Assembly (NCBI GenBank): GCA_051747265.1
Contig: JBNJFY010000001.1
Location: 1-64,000 of the forward strand
Reading direction: 5' to 3'
Source: JBNJFY01 sp051747265
GTDB lineage: Bacteria; Bacteroidota; Rhodothermia; Balneolales; Balneolaceae
DNA length: 64,000 nt
Within the stretch, counting starts at the first letter, position 1. Each line of letters begins with the position of its first letter. The notes under the pieces are model-generated. The model made no database searches. It was not told the origin of the DNA and worked only from the letters and a program-made list of their open reading frames with translations. Below, in pieces: positions 27,271 through 37,626 of the stretch. Made by a program: the position numbers and the translations under genes.

Positions 27271-28941
27271 TTACATCATGCCGCCCATGCCTCCCATTCC
27301 GCCCATTCCGCCGGGCATTCCGCCGCCACCGGCAGGCATATCATCATCATCGTCATCCGCTTTTGGATTCTCGGAGATGACCGCCTCAGTAGTGAGCAAC
27401 AGACCAGCTACGGAAGCCGCGTTCTGCAAGGCAGTACGGGTTACTTTGGTTGGATCGATAACGCCTGCTTTAACCAGGTCTTCGTAGACTTCGGTGCGAG
27501 CGTTGTAACCTTCGTTACCTTCGCTTTCTTTCACACGCTGAACTACGATAGAACCTTCGGCTCCGGCATTGTTAGCGATAATGCGCAATGGAGCTTCGAT
27601 GGCTTTGCGGATAATGCTGAAGCCAACTTCTTCATCGGCGTTTTCGCCTTTCAAGTTATCCAGAGCTTTAGCAGCACGCAGCAGAGCAACGCCACCACCA
27701 GGTACGATGCCTTCTTCAACGGCAGCGCGGGTAGCATGCAAGGCGTCTTCAACGCGAGCTTTCTTCTCTTTCATTTCAACTTCAGAAGCAGCACCGATGT
27801 AGAGTACGGCCACACCACCGCTCAACTTAGCGAGACGCTCTTGCAGCTTCTCACGGTCGTAGTCGGAAGTGGTGTTTTCAATTTGCTTCTTGATCTGGTT
27901 GATACGGGCTTTGATATCTTCATCTTTGCCGTTACCGCCTACCAGTGTAGTCTCATCTTTAGTGATGGTTACACGGTCGGTGGTTCCCAGGAAGTCGAGT
28001 GTAGCGTTTTCAAGCTTGTACCCACGCTCCTCAGAAATCACGGTACCGCCGGTCAGAATAGCGATGTCTTCCAACATCTGCTTACGACGATCACCAAATC
28101 CTGGAGCTTTAACAGCAGCGATTTTCAGCGAACCACGCAGCTTGTTAACTACCAAGGTAGCCAATGCTTCGCCTTCGATATCTTCGGCGATGATCAGCAA
28201 TGGCTTGCCGGTTTGAATAACTTTTTCCAGGATAGGCAGCAGATCCTTCATATTAGAGATCTTCTTGTCGAAGATCAGGATATAAGGATCTTCCATCTCA
28301 GCGACCATCTTCTCAGAATCAGTCACGAAGTATGGAGAAAGGTAACCGCGGTCGAACTGCATACCTTCAACGGTATCCAAGTAGGTTTCGGTACCTTTGG
28401 CTTCTTCAACGGTGATTACGCCGTCTTTGCCTACTTTCTCAAAGGCTTTGGCGATTTTACCGCCGATTTCTTCGTCACCATTGGCAGAGATGGTTCCTAC
28501 CTGCTTGATGCTCTCCAGACTGTCGCTAACCGGCTTGCTGATGTTTTTCAGCTCTGCAACAACGGCGTCAACAGCTTTATTGATGCCTCGTTTCAGATCC
28601 ATAGGGTTAGCACCGGCAGTCACGTTCTTCAGGCCGGCATGAACAATGGCTTGAGCCAACACGGTAGCGGTGGTGGTACCGTCACCAGCATTGTCGCTGG
28701 TTTTGGAAGCCACTTCGCGCACCATTTGGGCGCCCATATTTTGAACTTTTTCGGAAAGTTCAATCTCTTTGGCTACCGTAACGCCGTCTTTGGTCATGGT
28801 TGGAGCACCAAAAGACTTTTCAATAACTACGTTACGTCCGCGGGGACCCATGGTCACCTTCACGGCATTGGCAAGCTTGTCGACACCCTTTTTCAGAGCA
28901 TCACGAGCTTCCATATCGTAATGTACTAGCTTAGCTGACAT
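27271..28941 (-). CDS. groEL: Chaperonin GroEL (Hsp60)
   Basis: ATP-dependent folding chaperonin of 556 aa. Motifs: GPRGRNVVIEKSFGAPT, the ATP site DGTTTATVLAQAI, the GroEL signature AAVEEGIVPGGGVALLRA, and a C-terminal GGM-repeat tail preceded by an Asp run. It is encoded 45 bp downstream of groES in the usual order. I looked for a CIRCE operator (TTAGCACTC-N9-GAGTGCTAA) upstream of groES and did not find one. Confidence 0.98.
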   Translation of the reverse strand: MSAKLVHYDMEARDALKKGVDKLANAVKVTMGPRGRNVVIEKSFGAPTMTKDGVTVAKEIELSEKVQNMGAQMVREVASKTSDNAGDGTTTATVLAQAIVHAGLKNVTAGANPMDLKRGINKAVDAVVAELKNISKPVSDSLESIKQVGTISANGDEEIGGKIAKAFEKVGKDGVITVEEAKGTETYLDTVEGMQFDRGYLSPYFVTDSEKMVAEMEDPYILIFDKKISNMKDLLPILEKVIQTGKPLLIIAEDIEGEALATLVVNKLRGSLKIAAVKAPGFGDRRKQMLEDIAILTGGTVISEERGYKLENATLDFLGTTDRVTITKDETTLVGGNGKDEDIKARINQIKKQIENTTSDYDREKLQERLAKLSGGVAVLYIGAASEVEMKEKKARVEDALHATRAAVEEGIVPGGGVALLRAAKALDNLKGENADEEVGFSIIRKAIEAPLRIIANNAGAEGSIVVQRVKESEGNEGYNARTEVYEDLVKAGVIDPTKVTRTALQNAASVAGLLLTTEAVISENPKADDDDDDMPAGGGGMPGGMGGMGGMGGMM

Positions 28942-28986
28942 AGTATACTATCTATTTAATTTAACAGTTTGTTTATGTGAAAATAC

Positions 28987-29274
28987 TTAATCGATTACAC
29001 CTAAAATGTCGCTCTCGCGCATGATCATATATTCTTCGCCATCCAGTGTGATCTCCGTACCGGCATACTTGCCATACAGTACAGTGTCACCCTCTTTGAC
29101 GGTCATATCAATCTTGGTCCCGTTTTCCACTTTACCCGGACCAACAGACACGATCTTGCCTTGTTGAGGCTTTTCCTTTGCGGTATCTGGAATGATAATT
29201 CCACTAGCGGTTTTTTCTTCAGCTTCTTCGGGCTGAACTAAAACACGATCGCTTAAAGGTTTGATCTTCGCCAT
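28987..29274 (-). CDS. groES: Co-chaperonin GroES (Hsp10)
   Basis: Lid of the GroEL cage, 95 aa. It has the N-terminal signature KPLSDRVLVQPEEAEEKTASG, the mobile loop SGIIIPDTAKEKPQQG, and the roof segment GDTVLYGKYAGTEI. It is the first gene of groES-groEL. An AGGAGTT-type ribosome site (minus strand) precedes the start. Confidence 0.98.
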   Translation of the reverse strand: MAKIKPLSDRVLVQPEEAEEKTASGIIIPDTAKEKPQQGKIVSVGPGKVENGTKIDMTVKEGDTVLYGKYAGTEITLDGEEYMIMRESDILGVID

Positions 29275-29543
29275 CGTTTGAACTCCTTTTTTGTTCAGGT
29301 TACTTATTAGGTTAATAAACAGTCGAATTTCTTAGTGTCGTCCAACATACAGGCTCCGGTCATCATTCGGCCGCCTTCTGCTGACACGCACACTCATGAA
29401 CAAAACCCATACCAAAGTTTTTCCTTTTTTAGAAGACGCAGTCCTATCTTGAGCAAAAACCGCTTCAGTAGCCATATAATAGGCTTTTTGAGGTATAAAA
29501 ATCCTACATTTTTTTTTCGTGATCTGAAGTGGTAGCCGTTTTT
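29275..29543. other. Intergenic region with the groES promoter
   Basis: 269 bases between groES and ksgA, both on the minus strand. No gene is visible. It should hold the heat-shock promoter, but I cannot assign a box with confidence and see no CIRCE inverted repeat. T-rich runs near 29510-29517 could end ksgA transcripts but lack a good stem. Confidence 0.4.
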
Positions 29544-30338
29544 TCAGGCCAGCATGTCATTCTGCTCTAATTCCTCTGTCAATCTTACATAGGCCTCAGG
29601 CAGAAGGGCTTCGGCCCGTTTATGCACATCGATGGTTTGTGGCTCAAAATCTCCGATGATAGACTTTAAGGAGTTGCGCAATTTCTTTCGACGCTGATTA
29701 AATGCGGTCCGCACTACTTGTTTGATATGTTTATCCGAAACCGGTAGTGGAGCTTTATCGAAGGTGAGCTTTAAAATGGCGCTGGTCACTTTGGGTGGAG
29801 GGGAAAACGCTCCGGCCGGTACCTCAAATAACAGCTCAGCCGTTGCCCAAAGCTGGGTTTGAATACTCAATATACCGTAGGCTTTGGTTCGAGGTTCGGC
29901 CACGATTCGCTCGGCGACTTCTTTTTGCATCATCAAAAGAGCGGAATGGAAATGTTCGCGTGCTTCTAACAGGCCAAATAAAATTTGACTGGTGATATAG
30001 TAGGGCAGATTCCCGATCACATGGATCTTTCCTTTAGGATGTGCCTCCCGATACTCCTGAACGAGTGTTGCCCAATCGATCTTCAATACATCTCCCTGGA
30101 TGACTTCTAACGAGGGATACTTTTCCCGCAATAGCTCCACCGCGCGATCATCCAATTCAATTGCCTTTAAATGCGGATAATCTTCAAGCAGATACTCGGT
30201 CAAAGCGCCCGTTCCCGGACCGATTTCGATCACTAAATCCTCCGGTTGAGCTGGTAATGCCTCCAATATTTTGTGAATGTAGTGAGTATCATGGAGAAAA
30301 TGCTGGCCCAAACTCTTTTTTGGATCCAATGCTGACAT
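29544..30338 (-). CDS. rsmA: 16S rRNA dimethyladenosine transferase
   Basis: KsgA/RsmA, 264 aa, dimethylates two adjacent adenosines near the 3' end of 16S rRNA. Motifs: KKSLGQHFLHD at the N-terminus, SAM site VIEIGPGTGALTEYLL, catalytic NLPYYITSQILF, and a C-terminal segment FNQRRKKLRNSLK. Length is standard. Confidence 0.97.
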   Translation of the reverse strand: MSALDPKKSLGQHFLHDTHYIHKILEALPAQPEDLVIEIGPGTGALTEYLLEDYPHLKAIELDDRAVELLREKYPSLEVIQGDVLKIDWATLVQEYREAHPKGKIHVIGNLPYYITSQILFGLLEAREHFHSALLMMQKEVAERIVAEPRTKAYGILSIQTQLWATAELLFEVPAGAFSPPPKVTSAILKLTFDKAPLPVSDKHIKQVVRTAFNQRRKKLRNSLKSIIGDFEPQTIDVHKRAEALLPEAYVRLTEELEQNDMLA

Positions 30339-30419
30339 TAATAATCCTTTCTTTGCAGTTTCTTTGAATTACCGGAGGGTGTACATTAATATAGATTGAA
30401 AGACCAATGGGGAATCTAT

Positions 30420-31634
30420 ATGGAAATAAATCCACTAGACACCGAACAAATTGGATTAAAAACGCTGGAAAAGCGTTTGATCAAAACGAAATCCAATGTT
30501 TCGCTTAAAATAGGCTTACCACGTGAGCGATCCAATGATGAACGCCGGATCTCGCTTACCCCCGGTGGGGTGTCCATATTAAAAGCCAATGGACATGATG
30601 TATTTATCGAAAAGGAAGCAGGAGAAGAAGCTCATTTCAGCGATCAGGAATACGCTGACGCCGGTGCTGAAATTGCGTACAGCCAGGAAGAGCTTTATAA
30701 GAAATCCGAATTGATTGTTAAAGTGGCCCCGCCCACACTTGAAGAGTCCGAACATCTCCAGCCCGACCAGGTCCTGATTTCCGCGTTACACCTGGGAGCG
30801 ACCAGCAATCCCTTTCTACAGCGTCTGATCCAGCAGAATATCACCGCTATTGGCTATGAATTTATTAAAGGTGAGGATCGCGAGTTCCCCATCGTTCGCA
30901 TGATGCATGAAATTACCGGTTCTATGGCCGTACAGATTGCGGCACACTACCTGGAGAATTACAGCGGCGGTCAAGGCATTATGCTGGGTGGTATTTCTGG
31001 GATCCCACCAGCCACGGTTATCATTTTGGGAGCGGGCATTACCGGAGAATACGCGGCTCGAACCGCTCTTGGGTATGGCGCTCAAGTGTTTGTGATGGAT
31101 AATGATCTGGCCCAGTTGCGCCGATTGGAAAACGCCTTAGATCGTCGCATCATTACCGCCACGGCAAATTATCAATACCTCAGCTCCGCCCTGACCCACG
31201 CAGATGTAATCATAGGAGCGGCGATGACCGAAGGCGATCGCGCGCCCTGTTGGGTGACCGAACCAATGGTAGCCAATATGAAACCGGGTAGCGTAATTGT
31301 GGACACTGTTATTGATCAAGGTGGTTGTGTGGCTACCAGTCGCGCGACAACCCATTCCGATCCCGTCTTTGAGACCTATGATGTTATTCACTACTGCGTT
31401 CCCAACATCCCTTCCAATGTTGCCCGTACAGCCACTTACGCGTTAAATAATGTGCTGGTTCCCTACTTGTTGGCAATTGGGGATGCCGGGGGTATCCAGC
31501 AATGTTTATGGGAAAACACAGCTTTACGCAATGGCACCTATGTTTATAAACGTCATGTAACCAAAGAATCATTATCGGAAGATTTTGATGTACCCTTCCG
31601 AGAGATTGAGATGCTTATCGCCAGCCAATTATAG
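30420..31634 (+). CDS. ald: Alanine dehydrogenase
   Basis: NAD-dependent alanine dehydrogenase/pyruvate reductase, ~404 aa from the ATG at 30420 (a TTG eight codons upstream is possible). It begins with the family N-terminus IGLPRERSNDERRISLTP. MMHEITGSMAVQIAA, the Rossmann motif VIILGAGITGEYAARTA and SVIVDTVIDQGGC, NIPSNVARTATYALNN follow. The ~30-residue N-terminal extension before IGLPRE is longer than in classical Ald. It is divergent from ksgA. Confidence 0.92.
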   Translation: MEINPLDTEQIGLKTLEKRLIKTKSNVSLKIGLPRERSNDERRISLTPGGVSILKANGHDVFIEKEAGEEAHFSDQEYADAGAEIAYSQEELYKKSELIVKVAPPTLEESEHLQPDQVLISALHLGATSNPFLQRLIQQNITAIGYEFIKGEDREFPIVRMMHEITGSMAVQIAAHYLENYSGGQGIMLGGISGIPPATVIILGAGITGEYAARTALGYGAQVFVMDNDLAQLRRLENALDRRIITATANYQYLSSALTHADVIIGAAMTEGDRAPCWVTEPMVANMKPGSVIVDTVIDQGGCVATSRATTHSDPVFETYDVIHYCVPNIPSNVARTATYALNNVLVPYLLAIGDAGGIQQCLWENTALRNGTYVYKRHVTKESLSEDFDVPFREIEMLIASQL

Positions 31635-31756
31635 CGGTAAATTCTTGATTTTTATACATATCCAGCCATACGAATTTATCATTATTCCTCAGACTTTACT
31701 TTATTACTAATAGTAGGGGCGCGGGGAACGAATCATTTTATCAGAGTAACGGCTTG

Positions 31757-34700
31757 ATGATGAAGAGGCTACCATTCATAGGTGTGGATCGATTATCATT
31801 CTCAATAGGCAAGGGAACGGCCCTTCTTCTGTTACTCACGCTGCTTGCCATTCCGAATCTGGTATTCAGCCAATCCTATCCACTCAATCATTATTCTGTG
31901 GAGCAGGGCCTGGCTCAATCGGTTATTAATACCATTGTCCAAGATCATAATGGCATTATTTGGTTTGGCACCCAAGACGGCATATCGCGTTTTGACGGAC
32001 AATCATTTACCAATTACTCCACCGGTAAAGGCTTAAGTCACAATGTCGTGCGCAGGATGATCAAAGGGCCTGACAAAACGTTATGGATTGCCACGGATGA
32101 TGGGTTAAGTCTTTTTGATTTGGAAAAAGAAACATTCCGCGTATTGCGACCGCCCGTGCTTCCCGGTAAACGAGTTCGTGGTCTGTTCAAGGATTCAGAC
32201 GGTAATATATGGGTGGGAACCAACCATGGAGTTATTCGCAATCCTTTATCCGAGAATCCATTAACCATCACTGCTGAAGATGGTCTACCCCACGAATTTA
32301 TCTTTACCATCGCCCAAGATACATCGGGGCAATTATGGTTGGGAACCGATAACGGTATCGCGATTTGGCAAGATAGCATCCATACCGTTTATAACACCCA
32401 AAACGGCTTAGTTAATCATCGAGTACGCTCTCTTCACCCAGCTCCCGATGGTACCATGTGGATAGGGTCCTACGCCGACGGGGTAACACATTTCAAGAAT
32501 CAAACGTTTACCCACTACTCTCGTACCGATGGGCTCCCTCCCAATCGGGTAACCAATATGTTTACTGCTCAAGATAGTACGGTTTGGATGGGTACGGATG
32601 GCAGTGGGGCACTGGCTTTTAAAAACGGTACCTTCGAAACATTTGGCAAGCCACAAGGACTCGCCAATAGTAGTGTATCGGCGTTGTATCAAGATCATGA
32701 GGGAAACTATTGGTTCGGTACTTTCGGAGGCGGGGTTTATAAATGGAGCTTCCGTCATATACTGGCCTATACTACCGATCATGGATTGACCAGCAATAAT
32801 ATCACCTCCTTTCACCGCACTCATGAAGGCGAACTTTGGATCGGGACTAACAACGAAGGAATTACCCGCATTCAAGGCAAGCAGGTGCGTTACTTAAACA
32901 CGAACAATGGTCTGCCGGATGATCGCATCTTTGTTATTTATGAAGACAGCAAGCACGATCTATGGATTGGCACGGATGGCGGTTTAACTCACTATCAAAA
33001 TGGTCGGCTGCGAACCTGGGATCTGGATGACGGCCTAACCTCTACCTCCGTTCGAACGATCATTGAAGCATCAGACGGTAGTATGTGGTTTGGCACATTT
33101 CGCGGTGGGGCTTACCAGTTAAAAACCGGACACCTTACGCACTACTCGGTTGACGATATCTTACCAAACAATGATGTATTTAATATCCGTGAAGCAACCA
33201 ACGGTAATATCTGGATTGGCACAGATGGAGGAATCAGCATTCTTTCCGACGGCAGTCTGGCCAATATTCTAACCACAGATGACGGACTCATAGATAATCG
33301 GGTTTCCACATTACAGCAGGGCAATGATGGCCGTATGTGGATTGGTACGTTTGGAGGAGGGCTAAGTATTTATGATCAGGGAACTTTCACGAATATTTCC
33401 AGTCAAGAGGGGCTTCCCAATAATATCATTTGCTTTACGCTGCAGGATCAAAACGAGAATTGGTGGATCGGTACCAAGAATGGGTTAGCTAAATATGATG
33501 GTCAGCAATTCAGCTATTTCAATGCGCAAAACGGATTACCCAGCGATGAGATTAATCAGCGCACTGGATTTATGGATCATGAGGGCTATTTATGGTTTGG
33601 AACCATTGAGGGGATAACCCGGCTTAATCCCAATCAACAAAATCGCAACGAGGTACCACCACCGGTTTACATCACTGATTTATCCATTTTTGAAGAGGAT
33701 ACCACCACCAATACATTTCTGGATCTGTCATATAATGAAAATTATTTAAAATTTGAATATCTGGCTCTCTGCTATACCAATCCGGAAAACGTACTGTACA
33801 AATATAAATTGGATGGGTTGGATAACAAATGGCACACTACCACCAACCGGAACATCCAGTACACCTCACTGGCTCCCGGCGAATACACCTTCCATGTAGT
33901 CGCTCGCAATAATGACGGTGTATGGAATGAAATAGGCGACAATCTGTCCTTTGAAATTCATCCACCGTTTTGGAACACCTATTGGTTTATGGGCAGCTCA
34001 GTGCTGGTCTTGTTAATTTTGGGATTTTGGGGACTCCAGTGGCGGGAAGCTCGCTTACAACAATACAACAAGAAGTTGAAGCGCTTGGTCAACGAAAAGA
34101 CGGAAGAACTGCAGCGCAGCGAACATCTGTTCCGTCTGATTATGGAGAATGCCGGTGACCTGATAACCATGACCAGTGCCAATGGGAAAATTGAATATGT
34201 AAGCCCTTCCAGCATTAAATTGCTCGGCTACCGCCCCGCGGAAATCATAGGGCATAACATTCGCTCGTATATCCATCCGGAAGATCTACGCAAAGTGAGC
34301 TTGGGAAGCTCCCAGGCCATCCGATCCAATAAAACCCGCAATATTGAGCATCGTCTCAAACATCGTGACGGCACGTGGCATACCTTTATTTCAACTCAAA
34401 ATGTCGTTCATGATGATGAAGATAATGACACCAGCCTGATTATTATCTCTCATGACATCACCGAGCGGAAACAAGCTGAAGAACAACTGGTGGAAGCCAA
34501 GGAAAATGCGGAAGCGGCCAATAAAGCCAAATCTACCTTCCTGGCTAACATGAGTCATGAGCTTCGTACTCCTCTGAACGCCATCCTGGGATTCTCACAG
34601 ATCTTACACCGTAATCGCAACATTCCGGTTAAAGAGCGAGATTATGTTCAGATCATGCACAAAAGCGGCCGACACTTACTGAGTATGATCAACGACATTT

Positions 34701-35935
34701 TAGACCTCTCTAAAGTGGAAGCCGGCCGTATGGAACTTCATCCGGAAGTATTTGAAATCAAGAGCTTCCTCGGTGATTTGCGCAATATGTTTGAGCTGAA
34801 AGCCCGCGACAAGGGGTTATTACTGAACATGCATCTGGATGACTCGATTCCTACTCATATTAAGCTGGATCCCAAGAAGTTGCGTCAGATCCTGATCAAT
34901 CTGATTTCCAATGCCATCAAATTTACCGATGAAGGATCGGTTAGCCTGGAAGTTCAGCCCCTTGGTGGAGAGGAACCGTCGCAGCTAGAGTTTAAAGTGA
35001 TAGACACCGGCCGGGGAATTTCAGCAACCGAAATCGAGGAAATATTCAAACCATTTCAACAGTCAAAACTGCAATTTAGCCAAGGCACCGGTCTGGGGTT
35101 ATCCATTTCCCAACATCTGGCTGAATTGATGGGGGGATCGCTAAGCGCAACCAGTAAGCCAGGGGCGGGATCTACATTTACGCTGAAACTTCCCTACGAA
35201 GATGTCGATGAAGCAGATCAAATCCGTCATTTTGGTAAGGAACGCAAAAAAGTAAAAAGTATTAACAGCGATGGGGAGTGGTCTATTTTAGTCGTCGATG
35301 ATGTAGACGAAAACCGGGCCTTGGTTACTGCCATGTTGGAAGAAGCAGGATTCCACTGTGTAGAAGCAATTGATGGACACGACGCAATTAAAACATACCA
35401 GGCAGAAGAACCCGACCTGATCATCATGGATATTGTAATGCCCCGAATGGACGGACGAGAAGCATTTCAACGAATTCGGGCGCTTAATAAATCGGTCTCC
35501 ATTGTTGCTTTGACAGCCAGCGGTTTTGCCAATACCCGTCAAGAGCTTATTGATATGGGCTTTGATGATTACATCAGCAAACCATTTTCCGAGCATGAAC
35601 TGTTCAGTAGCATCGGAGAACAGCTGGATCTTACTTTTGAGTATTCTGATAAGCCATTGGATTCCGAGAGTTCTTTAAATGGTCAGGATGAACAGTATAA
35701 ACGGGAGCAGTTGAAGCACATAGCATCACTCATTTTAGAATTAGACGAAACCAAGCGTATGGAACTTCGTCGGGCTATTGAGTTTACGGATATCGATTCG
35801 CTAAAGGAGTTAATTCCTAACATTAAATCCTACGCAGATCTGCATCAACGATTATCTCGAGCGATCCAGGATGGGGACTACCGCTTCCTATTGGAGCTCG
35901 ATGAGTACCTTGTTCATATTCTTGATAAAGCATAG
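31757..35935 (+). CDS. Hybrid two-component sensor kinase with double propeller and PAS domain
   Basis: About 1392 aa. A signal/anchor (GTALLLLLTLLAIPNLVFSQ) is followed by about 14 Reg_prop blades (repeating WIGT/WFGT) to ~630, a Y_Y_Y domain (YKLDGLDNKWHTT), TM near 745-765, PAS (~790-905, GKIEYVSPSSIKLLGY) and HisKA (SHELRTPLNAILGFSQ, His ~934). HATPase (NLISNAIKFTDEG, GTGLGLSIS), receiver (ILVVDDVDENRALV, LIIMDIVMPRMDG) and a C-terminal helical tail complete it. The catalytic core and tail closely resemble the kinase at 22925, suggesting duplication with PAS gain or loss. No DNA-binding output domain is present. The ATG at 31757 is preferred over a TTG one codon upstream. Confidence 0.92.
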   Translation: MMKRLPFIGVDRLSFSIGKGTALLLLLTLLAIPNLVFSQSYPLNHYSVEQGLAQSVINTIVQDHNGIIWFGTQDGISRFDGQSFTNYSTGKGLSHNVVRRMIKGPDKTLWIATDDGLSLFDLEKETFRVLRPPVLPGKRVRGLFKDSDGNIWVGTNHGVIRNPLSENPLTITAEDGLPHEFIFTIAQDTSGQLWLGTDNGIAIWQDSIHTVYNTQNGLVNHRVRSLHPAPDGTMWIGSYADGVTHFKNQTFTHYSRTDGLPPNRVTNMFTAQDSTVWMGTDGSGALAFKNGTFETFGKPQGLANSSVSALYQDHEGNYWFGTFGGGVYKWSFRHILAYTTDHGLTSNNITSFHRTHEGELWIGTNNEGITRIQGKQVRYLNTNNGLPDDRIFVIYEDSKHDLWIGTDGGLTHYQNGRLRTWDLDDGLTSTSVRTIIEASDGSMWFGTFRGGAYQLKTGHLTHYSVDDILPNNDVFNIREATNGNIWIGTDGGISILSDGSLANILTTDDGLIDNRVSTLQQGNDGRMWIGTFGGGLSIYDQGTFTNISSQEGLPNNIICFTLQDQNENWWIGTKNGLAKYDGQQFSYFNAQNGLPSDEINQRTGFMDHEGYLWFGTIEGITRLNPNQQNRNEVPPPVYITDLSIFEEDTTTNTFLDLSYNENYLKFEYLALCYTNPENVLYKYKLDGLDNKWHTTTNRNIQYTSLAPGEYTFHVVARNNDGVWNEIGDNLSFEIHPPFWNTYWFMGSSVLVLLILGFWGLQWREARLQQYNKKLKRLVNEKTEELQRSEHLFRLIMENAGDLITMTSANGKIEYVSPSSIKLLGYRPAEIIGHNIRSYIHPEDLRKVSLGSSQAIRSNKTRNIEHRLKHRDGTWHTFISTQNVVHDDEDNDTSLIIISHDITERKQAEEQLVEAKENAEAANKAKSTFLANMSHELRTPLNAILGFSQILHRNRNIPVKERDYVQIMHKSGRHLLSMINDILDLSKVEAGRMELHPEVFEIKSFLGDLRNMFELKARDKGLLLNMHLDDSIPTHIKLDPKKLRQILINLISNAIKFTDEGSVSLEVQPLGGEEPSQLEFKVIDTGRGISATEIEEIFKPFQQSKLQFSQGTGLGLSISQHLAELMGGSLSATSKPGAGSTFTLKLPYEDVDEADQIRHFGKERKKVKSINSDGEWSILVVDDVDENRALVTAMLEEAGFHCVEAIDGHDAIKTYQAEEPDLIIMDIVMPRMDGREAFQRIRALNKSVSIVALTASGFANTRQELIDMGFDDYISKPFSEHELFSSIGEQLDLTFEYSDKPLDSESSLNGQDEQYKREQLKHIASLILELDETKRMELRRAIEFTDIDSLKELIPNIKSYADLHQRLSRAIQDGDYRFLLELDEYLVHILDKA

Positions 35936-36030
35936 CCCATTATCGATCGATCCTGCATATACTCCCATTTTTTGCATTATATTGGTGGTTTCATACCGCG
36001 AATAGCTATTTAAAAATTCATTGCCTCTTC

Positions 36031-36399
36031 ATGGAACCTTCAGAGTTAACTGAAGAAAATTACAAGCGGATTAATATCATCAATTGGGCTTTACTGGTCC
36101 CCATTTTCATCTTATTTGCCTGGCCCTATTATTATTTAGCGGAAATGCTGGATATGAGCCGATTGGTAATGTTTATCGGCATGGCATTATTTGCGGCCCC
36201 GTTATCCATCACCATCCTACATGGGCATGTAACTATGGCACTCGGATCACTACACAGACATCATTTTTATGATTGGCTGGTAGATCATCCCCTAAGCTAC
36301 GGATTGTTTTTTCATCCCATCATCACCCGTACCCGATTCAGGCTAATCTTAATTTTGATCAGTTTCGCGCTGCTTCCGTTAGGTTATTATATCCCCTGA
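36031..36399 (+). CDS. Small membrane protein of unknown function
   Basis: 122 aa, family not recognised. Three or four hydrophobic stretches are seen (IINWALLVPIFILFAWPYYY, LVMFIGMALFAAPLSITILH, LILILISFALLPLGYYI). The short soluble loop is rich in His (HGHVTMALGSLHRHHF). It converges with the receiver-kinase gene at 36423 with 23 bp between stops. It may be an accessory of the large kinase just upstream, but only position suggests this. Confidence 0.7.
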   Translation: MEPSELTEENYKRINIINWALLVPIFILFAWPYYYLAEMLDMSRLVMFIGMALFAAPLSITILHGHVTMALGSLHRHHFYDWLVDHPLSYGLFFHPIITRTRFRLILILISFALLPLGYYIP

Positions 36400-36422
36400 A
36401 TATTCAGCGGAATAATTCAGAT

Positions 36423-37604
36423 TTAATCCCGCGCGGGAAACTGCAGTTGAAATGACGTACCCTCTCCTTCATCCGACTCTACCTGTATGGTTCCGTCCAT
36501 CAATTCCACAAAATGCTTAACGATGGACAGCCCTAACCCGGAGCCTTCCTCCGCTTCGGTACCTTGCCGTTGATGCCCGCCAAATTTGTCAAATATATGA
36601 GGCAGGAGATCCTCGGGGATCCCAATACCCGTGTCCCTGATTTCAATAGTAGTAGCAGGATACGCTGGGGTCGGATCCGACGTATCAACCTTCAGAGTGA
36701 TATAAATATCCCCCCCGGCCGGTGTAAACTTTATGGCATTGGAAATTAAATTTCCCAGTATTTGATCTAATTTCGGTTCATCGATGGGCACTTGTACCAA
36801 TCTGTCGGGCAGATCCAGATGAAGCTTCAATGATTTTCGCTCGGCAAGCAGCCGCACACTTTGTACGGCGTTTTTAATCTGCTTAGCCAGGTCTTTTACT
36901 TCCCATTCCACTTTGATGGCACCAGATTCTATTTTGGCGACATCCAACAAACTATTTACCAGATGCAGTAATTTCTCACCGCTGCGTTCTATGATTTCTC
37001 CCATTTGGCTGACTTCCCCGGCATCAACATCCTCACTTTCCCGCAACATACTGGCCAATCCAATAATGTTGTTCAAAGGGTTGCGCATATCATGGCTTAC
37101 AATCTTAAGGACTTCGTCTTTATCCTCATTCAACGATTTCAGCCGTTCGTTAGCCTCATACAATTTTTCCCGGGATGTCTTTAGGGAGTCGGTCAGAATT
37201 TTAATTTGCGAGAGGTTTTTAACTTTATAAATCAATTCCGACAGCTCATACGGTTTGGTCAAATAGTCGATAGCTCCCAGTTTGAGCCCTTCGTTGACCA
37301 CCTCTTTTTGTTTATTGGCCGATAAAAATATGAATGGGGGCACCTCGCCCAAGGCTAGCTGTTCATTAGCTCTTCGAAAGGTGGTAAAGCCGTCGATACC
37401 CGGCATCATCAAATCACAAATCACAATGGAGTAGGACTTTCTCGACATCATTGCCAACCCTTCTTCACCGCTTTGGGCCTCATCTATCTCAACCTCATCC
37501 ATTTCATCTTCGAGATCCAACCGCAAGAGGGTACGGTTATCCTCCAAATCATCAATGATCAACACCTTAATTACATCTTGTGTAACCAGCTTCTCCGTCT
37601 GCAT
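36423..37604 (-). CDS. Receiver-histidine kinase hybrid (REC-HisKA-HATPase)
   Basis: 393 aa, soluble. The N-terminal receiver (VLIIDDLEDN, phospho-acceptor D64 in VICDLMMPG, KPYEL) is joined by coiled coil to HisKA (IVSHDMRNPLNNIIGL, His ~172) and HATPase (NLISNAIKFTPAGG, DTGIGIPEDL, GSGLGLSIVKHF). A receiver placed before a kinase usually means that input arrives by phosphotransfer. It ends a four-gene operon with the PAS kinase, CheC-like protein and stand-alone receiver; the gap to the PAS kinase gene is 22 bp. Confidence 0.93.
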   Translation of the reverse strand: MQTEKLVTQDVIKVLIIDDLEDNRTLLRLDLEDEMDEVEIDEAQSGEEGLAMMSRKSYSIVICDLMMPGIDGFTTFRRANEQLALGEVPPFIFLSANKQKEVVNEGLKLGAIDYLTKPYELSELIYKVKNLSQIKILTDSLKTSREKLYEANERLKSLNEDKDEVLKIVSHDMRNPLNNIIGLASMLRESEDVDAGEVSQMGEIIERSGEKLLHLVNSLLDVAKIESGAIKVEWEVKDLAKQIKNAVQSVRLLAERKSLKLHLDLPDRLVQVPIDEPKLDQILGNLISNAIKFTPAGGDIYITLKVDTSDPTPAYPATTIEIRDTGIGIPEDLLPHIFDKFGGHQRQGTEAEEGSGLGLSIVKHFVELMDGTIQVESDEGEGTSFQLQFPARD

Positions 37605-37626
37605 AGACGCTGTAATGGTCTGAGAA

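Noticed and set aside
27223..28929. 568-codon open frame antisense to groEL
   Set aside because: Shadow of groEL in the opposite frame; long antisense frames are common over highly biased genes and no ribosome site or family match is seen.
29275..29400. CIRCE operator for groESL
   Set aside because: No TTAGCACTC-N9-GAGTGCTAA-like inverted repeat is visible upstream of groES.
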